A stretch of 64,000 nucleotides of DNA from positions 1,364,001 to 1,428,000 of the forward strand of contig NZ_CP104900.1 in the NCBI RefSeq assembly GCF_025449215.1, read 5' to 3'. The notes under the pieces were generated by a model that was given only the letters and a program-made list of their open reading frames with translations, was not told the DNA's origin and ran no database searches. A program made the position numbers and the translations under genes. Origin of the DNA: Shewanella seohaensis. GTDB taxonomy: Bacteria; Pseudomonadota; Gammaproteobacteria; Enterobacterales; Shewanellaceae. Below are positions 25,923 to 33,981 of the stretch, in pieces. The stretch's first letter is position 1; the number at the start of each line of letters is the position of its first letter.

Positions 25923-27836
25923 TTACTGGCCCATCAGCTCAAGTTCCATTGAATCAATTTCTTCTTGCAGCTCAAGCCATTGCATTTCACTTTCTTCCAG
26001 CGTTTGTGTCAAGCTGGTGCGCTCACTGAGTACTGACGTGAGTTTGGCTTTATTGTCCTGATCGTAGAGCTCGCTATCGGCCAGCAGATGCTCCAACTCG
26101 GCGAGGCGTTCACTGAGCTTTTGCTGATCGGTTTCAAGCTTCGCCTGCTTACGTTTAAGTGGCGACACCTTTTGGCGCAGCTCTGCTTCTAACCGCTTTT
26201 GCTGTTTCTTATCGACGGCGGGTTTGGCATCGTCACCGTTAACGGTGGAGTTCGCACTGGCGGCCTTAGCAGCATCGAGTAACCATTGGTGGTAATCCTC
26301 TAAATCACCATCGAAGGCCTGTACTTGGCCTTGATCAACCAGATAGTAATCGCTACAGGTTAAGCGCAGTAAGTGACGGTCGTGTGATACGATAACCATT
26401 GCGCCTTCAAAGGTTTGCAATGCCATAGTAAGCGCATGGCGCATCTCTAGATCTAAGTGGTTGGTCGGTTCGTCGAGCAGTAATAGGTTAGGGCGCTGCC
26501 ACACTAATAGGGCCAACACTAAACGCGCTTTCTCGCCACCCGAGAACGGACGCACCGGCGAGAGTGCCATATCGCCATGGAAGCCAAAACCACCGAGGAA
26601 GTTACGTAATTCCTGCTCACGGGCATTTGGCGCGAGGCGCGCCAGATGTTGCAGCGGCGTATCGTCTAAGCGTAAAAATTCGATTTGGTGCTGGGCAAAG
26701 TATCCGATATTCAGGCCGGGATTGGGCTCATACAATCCGGTCATCGGTGACAGTTGTCCCGATAACAGTTTGATTAATGTCGATTTACCCGCGCCGTTGC
26801 GGCCTAAAAGGCCAATACGGGCACCGGGGACTAAGTTCAAATGCACTTTGCTAAGGATTTGCTTGTCGCCATAACCCACTGCCACTTGCTCCATTTTAAT
26901 CAATGGATTGGGTAGGGCTTCTGGCGGGCGAAACTCCATATAAAACGGGCTATCGGCCTGGGATGGCAACAGCTCAGTCATCCGCTCCAGCGCCTTTAAG
27001 CGGCTCTGAGCTTGCTTGGCTTTACTGGCCTTGTAGCGGAAGCGGTCGACGAAGGACTGCATATGCGCCCGTTCTTTTTGTTGGCGCTCATAGGCGACCT
27101 GTTGCTGCGCCATACGTTCGGCACGGATGCGCTCAAAGGCACTGTAGTTGCCTTTGTAATAATTGAGTTTTTGATTCTCGACATGGACGATTTCATCGAC
27201 AATCTCGTCGATAAAATCCCTATCGTGGCTGATTAAAATCAGCGTGCCTTGATAGGACTTAATCCAACCTTCGAGCCAGTACATGGTGTCTAAGTCTAAG
27301 TGGTTGGTCGGTTCGTCGAGCAGCAGTAAGTCGGAGCGGCACAGCAGTGCTTGGGCAAGATTTAAGCGCATCCGCCAACCACCCGAAAAGCTTTTCACTG
27401 GGTTATTTTGCTCGGCTTCGCTAAAGCCTAAACCTGCCAGCAAGGCACCTGCGCGGGCGCGAATGGCGTAGCCGCTAATGGCATCGATTTTACCGTGCAA
27501 GGTGGCAATGGCGTGGCCATCATTGTGTTCCTGCGCGATATGCAAGTCGGCCTCAAGCTGGCGATATTCTTTATCACCATCAAGCACATACTCAAGTGCA
27601 GAGACTTCCAGCGCGGGCGTTTCTTGAGCTACGGTGGCGATTTGCCAACCCGAAGGCATACTAAACTCGCCTTTGTCTAAGCTCAGGTGACCCATAATTA
27701 ATGCCAGCAGTGAGGACTTACCCGTGCCATTGGCGCCGACTAGGCCGACCTTGTGGCCGGGATAGATGGTCAAAGAGGCTTCGTCGAGCAGGGTTTTGCT
27801 GCCACGGATTAATTGCGCTTGGTTGATGCTGATCAT
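25923..27836 (-). CDS. yheS: ABC-F ATPase YheS
   Basis: A 637-residue soluble ABC-F protein with two ATPase domains in tandem. The first has Walker A GANGTGKSS, signature SFSGGWRMRL and Walker B LLLLDEPTNHLDL. The second has GRNGAGKST, SGGEKARLVLALL and a second LLLLDEPTNHLDL. A linker between them is charged (the P-site tRNA interaction motif region), and a C-terminal coiled coil (KQQKRLEAELRQKV onward) follows. ABC-F proteins act on the ribosome E-site. Length equals that of E. coli YheS. No transmembrane domain is present, so it is not a transporter. Confidence 0.94.
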   Translation of the reverse strand: MISINQAQLIRGSKTLLDEASLTIYPGHKVGLVGANGTGKSSLLALIMGHLSLDKGEFSMPSGWQIATVAQETPALEVSALEYVLDGDKEYRQLEADLHIAQEHNDGHAIATLHGKIDAISGYAIRARAGALLAGLGFSEAEQNNPVKSFSGGWRMRLNLAQALLCRSDLLLLDEPTNHLDLDTMYWLEGWIKSYQGTLILISHDRDFIDEIVDEIVHVENQKLNYYKGNYSAFERIRAERMAQQQVAYERQQKERAHMQSFVDRFRYKASKAKQAQSRLKALERMTELLPSQADSPFYMEFRPPEALPNPLIKMEQVAVGYGDKQILSKVHLNLVPGARIGLLGRNGAGKSTLIKLLSGQLSPMTGLYEPNPGLNIGYFAQHQIEFLRLDDTPLQHLARLAPNAREQELRNFLGGFGFHGDMALSPVRPFSGGEKARLVLALLVWQRPNLLLLDEPTNHLDLEMRHALTMALQTFEGAMVIVSHDRHLLRLTCSDYYLVDQGQVQAFDGDLEDYHQWLLDAAKAASANSTVNGDDAKPAVDKKQQKRLEAELRQKVSPLKRKQAKLETDQQKLSERLAELEHLLADSELYDQDNKAKLTSVLSERTSLTQTLEESEMQWLELQEEIDSMELELMGQ

Positions 27837-28078
27837 TAACTACAACTTGGTCATATCATGAATGAGTAAGGGCAGTGATGATAACGTACAAGCCGATGGC
27901 AAACCACAACTTAGGCCGAGTTGCTGAGGATTTCTTACACTTTTTACAGCATCTTTTTGGCGAATGTTGCGGCGGCTTTTAGGGCGTTCTTAGGATGAGA
28001 GGCAAAGCGAGTGCACGGCCGATTTGGCAAATCCTTCTTGAGTGAATCCCGTAAGATGCTAACGCCTGCTCATATCTT

Positions 28079-28231
28079 ATGGCATCACAACTTGGTTTAA
28101 AGGCTGGCAATAGCTGGGCACTGTGGCAAAATAGCGGCCAATTTCAGGCTCACGCTTTGGGTTTCTCAAGCGAAGCGGAGTCATCTTCTGATCCAACTGA
28201 GCTGGTCTGTGCATTAAAGGTATTAGCATGA
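28079..28231 (+). CDS. Possible 50-codon ORF overlapping yheV
   Basis: ATG 28079 opens a 50-codon frame (MASQLGLKAGNSWALWQ ... ALKVLA) whose TGA overlaps the yheV ATG in an ATGA arrangement, which often marks translational coupling. No clear Shine-Dalgarno precedes it and I recognise no family. It may be a small gene or chance. Confidence 0.35.
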   Translation: MASQLGLKAGNSWALWQNSGQFQAHALGFSSEAESSSDPTELVCALKVLA

Positions 28232-28428
28232 CAACAAAAATAAAAAAGCGCTTCGTAGCTGGCGCAAAATGCCCAAAATGTGGCGCCAAGGACAGCATTC
28301 TGCTGTTTAAAGAAAACGGTATCGAAACCGTAGAATGCACCGACTGTGATTACCGCGAACAACAAACCGATGTCAAAGTCACCGAAAAAGCCACAGGTGC
28401 CGTGATTGGGGTGTTTAAGCCTGAGTAG
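28228..28428 (+). CDS. yheV: YheV family putative zinc-ribbon protein
   Basis: A 66-residue protein, MTTKIKKRFVAGAKCPKCG with a second CTDC knuckle, so four cysteines form a zinc ribbon. Length and sequence pattern match YheV. Function is unknown. AAAGG lies about 8 bases before the ATG. It sits divergent from yheS across a short gap, as near the yheSTU-prkB region of other gammaproteobacteria. Confidence 0.9.
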   Translation: MTTKIKKRFVAGAKCPKCGAKDSILLFKENGIETVECTDCDYREQQTDVKVTEKATGAVIGVFKPE

Positions 28429-28604
28429 TAGCACTTTTATATGCGTGTTTTTTGCTAAGTAACGATTAAAAGCTGATCCCCAAAGTGTGTTTTGCAGTTC
28501 AAAAGGGGAATTGGATAAGTAAAGCTATGCCTATAGAAAAGTTGATGGTTCGACTTAGAAGTTATGCATCTCTTCCTTTTGTAGCTTCAATGCGTTAATC
28601 AAAA

Positions 28605-28870
28605 TCAAAGTCGTGGGGCTTCACCCCACACCCGACCAAGGAGGACTGCTCGTTCTATCCTCCTTGGATGCTCCAAGACGCCCCAACGGAGCTGGAAACT
28701 CCTTGTGCTCATTGCCAAATTTGCTATCGCTTCCGAAGGATGCGTCCCTGCACCTGCGAAAGCTAGCTTGCCATCCATGGCAAGACTCACGCAATTTGTC
28801 TATTCGCCCTACGGCAACTCCGAGGGGAGGTGTATTCCTTGGTGTTTTGAGTCGTTAGAAGGTGATTCAT
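28605..28870. repeat. Hairpin-rich intergenic element
   Basis: A non-coding stretch with several strong inverted repeats: GTGGGG/CCCCAC (28613-28629), a perfect 10-bp CCAAGGAGGA/TCCTCCTTGG (28636-28667) and CTTGCCAT-CC-ATGGCAAG (28767-28784). GC content is higher than in the flanking cassette-like DNA. Short frames run through it without codon structure. It looks like a dispersed intergenic repeat family, but copy number cannot be judged from this window. Confidence 0.5.
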
Positions 28871-29099
28871 CTGCAAAACATAAGCGTAAAAGAATGAGAA
28901 AGCTAAAACAATATCAACTAATTACCCATCAAACTGTATAAAAAAAACGCTACCGCAAAAAAGCAAATTCCTATAGCATCATTTATACCAATTGACATGG
29001 ATTTGGCCGCGGCCATATTTGAGATTTAGTGAATAAGCGATTTATGCCCTGCAAACAGCGCAGCGCATAAATACTAAGACGTTATATCGCTGGTGACGT
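28871..29099. other. Intergenic gap and attC-like site A
   Basis: There is no gene. The stretch is AT-rich, contains the palindrome GGCCGCGGCC near 29007, and ends with an imperfect stem ATTTATGCCCTGC / GCAGCGCATAAAT (about 29040-29072) followed by GTTATAT at 29081-29087. The GTTATAT could be the core of an attC-like recombination site, but the outer arms pair poorly. Confidence 0.35.
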
Positions 29100-29537
29100 A
29101 TGCGTAAAACTCTGATTTTTTCTTTGCGCCATATGGGCATGTTATTGCACTTCTACTTCAGTTTCTTTTTCTGAGAAGACTATTGGGGCTGAAGAAGCCG
29201 AAAAATTAGGATTTCATCGTTTAATAGTTGGCAAGAGTGACTCTTGGAACGATGGCTGGATCTTTTTGTTTATCCGGAAGTCGATGCCAACGGACACAAA
29301 ATATCTGAAGTTTGCCTAGATATTTACGATAACTCTGAAAAGTTAGCTTTTTTATGTGTCGAAATGAAAAGTTCTGAAATAAAAGGGTTTAATCGTTCAG
29401 ATATTGAAGTTAGCAAGCAAAGATCTGTTTCTGTGGATGTCAGCATCACATATGGAAGCGAAAGATATTTAGTTAAAAACGTCATATCTTTGCCGGGCAA
29501 AGATTATGAAACCTTTAAAAAACGATATAACAAATAA
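29100..29537 (+). pseudogene. Cassette-borne lipoprotein-like gene with two frame breaks
   Basis: Three frames join into one plausible small exported protein: MRKTLIF with a hydrophobic start, then CAIWACYCTSTSVSFSEK ... EEAEKLGFHRLIVGKSDSWN, then VYPEVDANGHKISEV through DYETFKKRYNK. The first break is at the T run 29116-29121 (one T too many or two missing). The second is at 29263-29267 (one T missing). The start resembles a signal or lipoprotein peptide with Cys. No family is recognised. Low GC and flanking attC-like palindromes indicate a mobile cassette origin. Confidence 0.55.
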
Positions 29538-29615
29538 ATGTAATCGCCAGCAAAAAGCGCTGGCTGCGACGTCAACCCGCTGCGGGGCTTTCCTCGCTAA
29601 ATTTAGGCGTTATAA
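29525..29615. repeat. attC-like recombination site B
   Basis: A region of about 91 bp begins with ATATAAC, overlapping the end of the preceding gene, and ends with GGCGTTATAA, whose GTTATAA (29609-29615) fits a core site GTTRRRY loosely. The outer arms TATAAC...TAAAT pair with ATTTA...GTTATA. It contains the GC-rich middle typical of attC hairpins. Confidence 0.5.
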
Positions 29616-29627
29616 ATCTAGGTAAAT

Positions 29628-30080
29628 ATGGAAGTAGCCGAAAAAATAATTGATCAATTAGAATTAACGGGACACGATTTGGAGGGGGAAATATCTTTTC
29701 CTGCTTTAGGTGAAAGTGTTTTGTTTACTATAGGGTTATCTGGTTCTGGTGAAATAGAGCAGTCACATAAAGATTCTATCAACTGGCTTTACAATAATAT
29801 CGAACTTGAGTTCCCTAAAATTGAGGAAGCAATTTTCCAATATTACCAGAGAGTCTTACCTGATTATCATCTTGGTTTAGGGGAGTATGCCGACGAGCTA
29901 ATGCCAACGCTATCCGCACCTAATCAAGTGTGGAACTATGTCACCGAACCAGGAGTGTTCATGTTTCCTGAAGATGAAGGTGGAGAACTTCATTTAGAGT
30001 ATGAGTGTACCTTCGATGTAGAGCATGGTTTAAGAGTCGTACTTAAAAACGGAAAAATATTAAGGGTTGGCTTAGAGTAA
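29628..30080 (+). CDS. Cassette-borne DUF6985-like protein
   Basis: A 150-residue acidic soluble protein. The second half has EYECTFDVEHGLRVVLKNGK and ILRVGLE, which resembles DUF6985 domains, often found in polymorphic-toxin or immunity contexts; this match is from memory and moderate. The ATG at 29628 lies 12 bp after the putative attC core, as in integron cassettes. Base composition is AT-richer than the chromosome around it. No membrane segment or signal peptide. Confidence 0.7.
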   Translation: MEVAEKIIDQLELTGHDLEGEISFPALGESVLFTIGLSGSGEIEQSHKDSINWLYNNIELEFPKIEEAIFQYYQRVLPDYHLGLGEYADELMPTLSAPNQVWNYVTEPGVFMFPEDEGGELHLEYECTFDVEHGLRVVLKNGKILRVGLE

Positions 30081-30085
30081 TCGAT

Positions 30086-30190
30086 TTATAACAAGGCCAT
30101 TATGGTAGTTGGACGCAAAACGCTTGGCTTGCGCTCCTTCGTCGCTAAGTTTAGCCAAGCATTTGTGCGCCTCATATGGCGGCGTTAACA
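30086..30190. repeat. attC-like recombination site C (best example)
   Basis: A 105-bp imperfect palindrome between two cassette genes. It starts TTATAAC (30086-30092) and ends GTTAACA (30184-30190), the expected inverse-core and core arrangement. Inner arms ACGCTTGGCT and TTAGCCAAGC pair well, and GGCCATTATGG matches CATATGGCGGC. This is the structure integron integrases recognise as a folded single strand. Confidence 0.68.
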
Positions 30191-30200
30191 GTACAAAACA

Positions 30201-30632
30201 ATGAGCATCGAATATCCACTCAAACCAAAATCAACAAGCTACCTTGAGCAAGGACAGTTTTGGGCTGTGCCTCTTGAACAAGGTGGTTTTGGCTGCGGCG
30301 TGGTACTAGCTAAATTATTGCGTCAAGGTAAAACCGATACACGTTTGTTCTTGGTGGGCCTGTTAGATTGGTTTGGCGAGGCACCGCCAACATTAAACCA
30401 AATCAAAGGTGCTAACATCATCGAAACTGGAGCGGCACATATAAAAAGCATTACTGAAACAGGCGGTGTAATTATTGACTCTGGTTATAACGTAATAGGC
30501 ATTGCAAGAGAAATCGAAAAATCCGATTTCATTAGCACATGGGGTTACAACGTGATTACAAGGCTAGCCGAAAGGTACGTAACAGTTAACAAGTCAAGCA
30601 AGCAGGATGACGTAACCAGCGTCCCTTCTTGA
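30201..30632 (+). CDS. Imm26-like immunity family protein (cassette-borne)
   Basis: A 143-residue protein. The N-terminal EQGQFWAVPLEQGGFGCGVVLAKL matches the Imm26 immunity-protein pattern, in which a small beta domain presents a G-x-x-W/F-A-x-P-L motif. Such proteins typically protect against a toxin of a polymorphic or contact-dependent system. No cognate toxin is visible here, so it may act as an orphan immunity gene acquired as a cassette. ATG 30201 lies 11 bp after the attC core of site C. Family assignment is moderate. Confidence 0.68.
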   Translation: MSIEYPLKPKSTSYLEQGQFWAVPLEQGGFGCGVVLAKLLRQGKTDTRLFLVGLLDWFGEAPPTLNQIKGANIIETGAAHIKSITETGGVIIDSGYNVIGIAREIEKSDFISTWGYNVITRLAERYVTVNKSSKQDDVTSVPS

Positions 30633-31185
30633 AGCGTTATCGCCATAGAAGTTTTAATCTGCAACTCAAAAATTAGAGTTGGGAATCTATCACGCTTTTG
30701 TTCCAAGGCACGTTGCGTAAGGCTTTTAAATCTACAGGTTACGCTAATGTCTAATGTCAAAAGGTGAGCCATGGTGATTAGCTAGACGACCGTTCGCTCC
30801 ATGGCCGCTTTTTGGCATCCATGCCATCGCGGCATTCGTGAATCCATTAACATCATACGGGGCGGCCCAGCATCCACAGACGGACTTGAACAACATCCTT
30901 GTTTAAAGGCCTGTTCGCCATCCATAGCTCTCGTTCATAGGCTCAGAAACCTTAGGTTTCCATTCACCGTGTCGGTGAGTGAACATCATGGCAAGCCTGC
31001 ATGAGTGGGTATCAGCAAGCTACCGTTCCATTTTTTCGAATGTTTAGACCGTGATTTCGCGTTATTCTTTTGCATATTTCCTTGTTATTCTGCCTCCATC
31101 AGCATTGCCACTGTTTCACTTAGTCACTTCTAACCCAAGTGATCGTGATTGTACGGGCTAATGCCTTACGAGTTAGGAGCATAAA
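30633..31185. other. Non-coding region between the cassette array and the pirin gene
   Basis: About 550 bp without a credible gene. It begins with AGCGTTATCG (30633-30642), a possible degenerate core site, and contains the hairpin TGGCAT-CC-ATGCCA at 30813-30826 and an AACTC/GAGTT pair near 30677-30695. It ends with the pirin promoter region; AGGAGC just before 31186 is the ribosome-binding site. The frame from 30801 lies in hairpin DNA and is not a convincing gene. Confidence 0.5.
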
Positions 31186-32043
31186 ATGAAAGTCTTAGGT
31201 CAGTTTTCTGCTAAACCTGCGATGGATGGCGACGGGGTGAATATTCGTCGTGTGGCGGACTTTATCACGACCCATTTTGATCCGTTTTTGATGATGGATG
31301 AGATTAAATCCGATGATAAACAGGATTTTATTGGTGGCTTTCCACCGCATCCGCACCGTGGAATGGAGACCTTTACCTACATCCGTAAGGGTGGCTTTGA
31401 GCATCGCGATCAGATGGGCAACGTCAAAGCGATTCGTGCTGGCGATGTGCAGTGGATGAGCACGGGTTACGGCGTGGTGCATTCCGAAATGCCGCTGGCC
31501 GATGCGCTTAATGGCCTGCATGGCTTCCAAATTTGGATCAATATGCCGGCTAAGGACAAACTGCGCCCCGCGGCGTATCAGGATACGGCTTCAACCCCTA
31601 GCGTTGAAACCACGAACGACACAGGCGCCACCCTTAAAGCCTTGGCGGGGGATTGGGCTTTTGCGGGTAAAAGCGCGATCAGTGCCACCATCCAAGGATT
31701 AGCGGGCGAAGCGGCGATTGCCGACTTGATGATTAACGCCAATGGTGAGGCGCAGCTCGATCTATCCAAGCATGAGTTTGCCGCCCTCTATCTTTACCAA
31801 GGTGGCTTGAGTAAGGGCTAAGGCTCACAGTGGTCATTCAATGAAGGCCAGTTTTTAGTGCTCGATAGCCAAACGCCATTGCAGCTTAAGGCCGATGAAC
31901 GCGGTGCGGGCATGCTTTTGTTTGTGGGTAAACCGATTCGCGAAAAAATCGTCCAAATGGGGCCGTTTGTGATGAACACCCAAGCGGAAATTCAGCAGGC
32001 GATTCGCGATTATCAAGAGGGCCGCTTTGGCAACATTGCCTAA
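31186..32043 (+). pseudogene. Pirin family protein with an in-frame stop
   Basis: A pirin-type bicupin of about 285 codons. The N domain shows ADFITTHFDPFLMMDE, then FPPHPHRGMETFTYI with the metal-binding histidines and VQWMSTGYGVVHSEM. Pirins bind a metal and some act as quercetin dioxygenases; specificity is unknown here. The frame hits TAA at 31819-31821 after YQGGLSKG and then continues in the same frame with WSFNEGQFLVLDSQTP to EGRFGNIA, a normal C domain. This differs from the other damaged genes, which are shifts. Either a substitution made a stop or two compensating indels surround it. Confidence 0.82.
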
Positions 32044-32124
32044 GTCTCGATTGCGTTAAATCTTGACTCCTGACTTGAAAACACCGCTATTACAAAGCTT
32101 GTTTTTCCGTAAGTCACACCCACT

Positions 32125-32149
32125 AAGCCCTGCCACGCAGGGCTTTTTG
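32125..32149 (+). terminator. Terminator after pirin gene
   Basis: A 9-bp stem AAGCCCTGC / GCAGGGCTT with a CAC loop is followed by TTT. Confidence 0.9.
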
Positions 32150-32543
32150 TTAGCGCGCTTCTTATCTCTCAGATACTTCAAAGCAGCCAATTAAGTCTGC
32201 TTGGGTGGTTAAGCGAAAGACTTCAGGAAAAGAGCGCGCTTTATTGCTACAATAGCCGAGCTTTGGATGGTGCGGATAAGATTGAGCATGGCAAGTTGCC
32301 GACTTAGCCTTATTGCGCGAATGGCATGGCTCAGTCAGAGGGCTAGTTTAAAGGCTTAATTTAAAGGCTTAGTTAACTTAACCGCCAGAAATAAAGGCCT
32401 AAAGAAATGGCTAAACGCCCCGAAGCGATAAGCGTATTTAATCAGTAACACAATGAAATTTCAGTGACTTGCCTGAGTTTAAGCCAGCGCGGGTTACCCA
32501 CCACAGGATATTCGCCTTGAGCAATTCAGACACTCAGCCTTCA
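32150..32543 (+). promoter_or_regulatory. Upstream region of dbpA
   Basis: About 390 bp without a gene. TACAAT near 32247 could be a -10 element. TTTAAAGGCTTA occurs twice in tandem (about 32345-32371). The frame is open upstream to TTG 32469, but that extension lacks family similarity, so I treat it as leader. Confidence 0.4.
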
Positions 32544-33918
32544 ATGGCTTTCTCGACTCTTAAGCTAAAACCCGAACTGCTTGAGAACCTTACCACTATG
32601 GGCTATCACGAAATGACGCCGATTCAGGCGCAGAGTCTGCCAGCCATTTTAGCGGGCGAGGATGTGATTGGTCAGGGTAAGACGGGTTCGGGTAAAACGG
32701 CGGCCTTCGGGCTAGGTCTGCTGAACAAGTTAGATGTGAAGCGTTTTCGCATTCAAACCTTAGTGCTGTGTCCGACCCGCGAACTGGCCGACCAAGTAGC
32801 GCAGGAGATCCGCACACTGGCGCGTGGTATTCACAACGTAAAAGTGCTCACCCTCTGCGGCGGCGTGCCCATGGGGCCGCAAATTGGTTCACTCGAGCAT
32901 GGCGCCCACATAATCGTCGGTACGCCGGGGCGGATTGTTGACCACTTAGAGCGGAACCGTTTAGACCTAAGTAACCTCAATATGCTCGTACTGGACGAAG
33001 CCGACCGCATGCTGGAAATGGGCTTCCAACCCCAGCTCGATGCGATTATCGAGCAGTCGCCACGCGAGCGCCAAACCCTGCTGTTTAGTGCAACCTTCCC
33101 CGAGCAGATTCAGTCGATTGCCAAGCAAATTATGTACGACCCTGTGATGGTGAAAGTGGCCGTAACCCACGAAAAGAGCACCATTGAGCAGCATTTCTAC
33201 CACTTGGATGACGACAAGGCGCGCATGCAGGCGCTGCAATTATTGCTGCTGGATCGTAAGCCGGAGAGTGCGGTGGTGTTTTGTAATACCAAGCGCGAAA
33301 CTCAAAAAGTGGCCGATGAACTGAGCGATGCAGGCTTTAGCGTTATCGCCCTGCACGGTGATTTAGAGCAGCGTGACCGGGATGAAACCCTGCTGCAATT
33401 TGCCAACAAGAGTGCCTGTGTGTTGGTCGCAACCGATGTGGCTGCCCGTGGCCTCGATATCGACGCGTTGGACGCGGTATTTAACTACCATGTGGCCTAT
33501 GATACCGAAGTGCATATTCACCGTATTGGCCGTACCGGCCGTGCGGGCAGTAAGGGCGCGGCTTTTACCTTCTTTGACGATCAAGATGGCTACAAAATTG
33601 CGTTATTAGAAGAGTACTTAGATCGCGATATTCAGAGCGAAGCCTTACCATCATTAAGTTTGCTGGGCACTGCGCCCAATGCACCAACCATGATCACCCT
33701 GCAAATCGATGGCGGTAAAAGAGAAGCTTCGCCCTGGCGATATCCTCGGCGCCCTCACTGGGGAGAATGGTATCGAAGGCTCGCAGGTCGGCAAAATCCT
33801 TGTGACCGATTACCGCGCCTATGTGGCGGTGAATCGTAAAGTCGCTAAAAAGGCGCTGAGTAAAATCACCAGCGGCCGCATTAAAGGCAAGTCCTACCGC
33901 GCGTGGTTAATGAAATAA
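32544..33918 (+). pseudogene. dbpA: ATP-dependent RNA helicase DbpA, frame broken before the RNA-binding domain
   Basis: A DEAD-box helicase acting in 50S ribosome assembly through hairpin 92 of 23S rRNA. Motifs in order: GQGKTGSGKTAAF, PTRELADQ, GTPGRI, LDEADRML (DEAD), SAT, then ATDVAARGLDI and HRIGRTGRAG. After TLQIDGGK the frame is lost at the A run 33717-33720. The correct C-terminal domain KLRPGDILGALTGENG ... SYRAWLMK continues in another frame to 33918. Restoring two A's gives GGKKEKLRPGD, the same spacing as E. coli DbpA. ATG 32544 (MAFSTLKLKP) matches the family start; the frame's TTG 32469 is upstream leader. Confidence 0.9.
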
Positions 33919-33935
33919 GCCGCAGTTAAGTGAAT

Positions 33936-33965
33936 AAAAAGCGAAGCCAAATGGCTTCGCTTTTT
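33936..33965. terminator. Bidirectional terminator between dbpA and the TonB receptor gene
   Basis: A perfect 14-bp stem AAAAAGCGAAGCCA / TGGCTTCGCTTTTT with a 2-base loop lies between convergent genes. Confidence 0.93.
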
Positions 33966-33981
33966 GGTTTATGGCCTAGGG

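Noticed and set aside
28613..28941. Two short plus-strand frames in the hairpin-rich element
   Set aside because: Overlapping frames in palindromic DNA without codon structure or ribosome-binding site.
29040..29099. Site A as a definite attC
   Set aside because: Only the inner arms pair well and the outer arms do not, so it is kept as a possible site only.
30801..31004. 67-codon frame upstream of the pirin gene
   Set aside because: It falls across a hairpin and has no family pattern.
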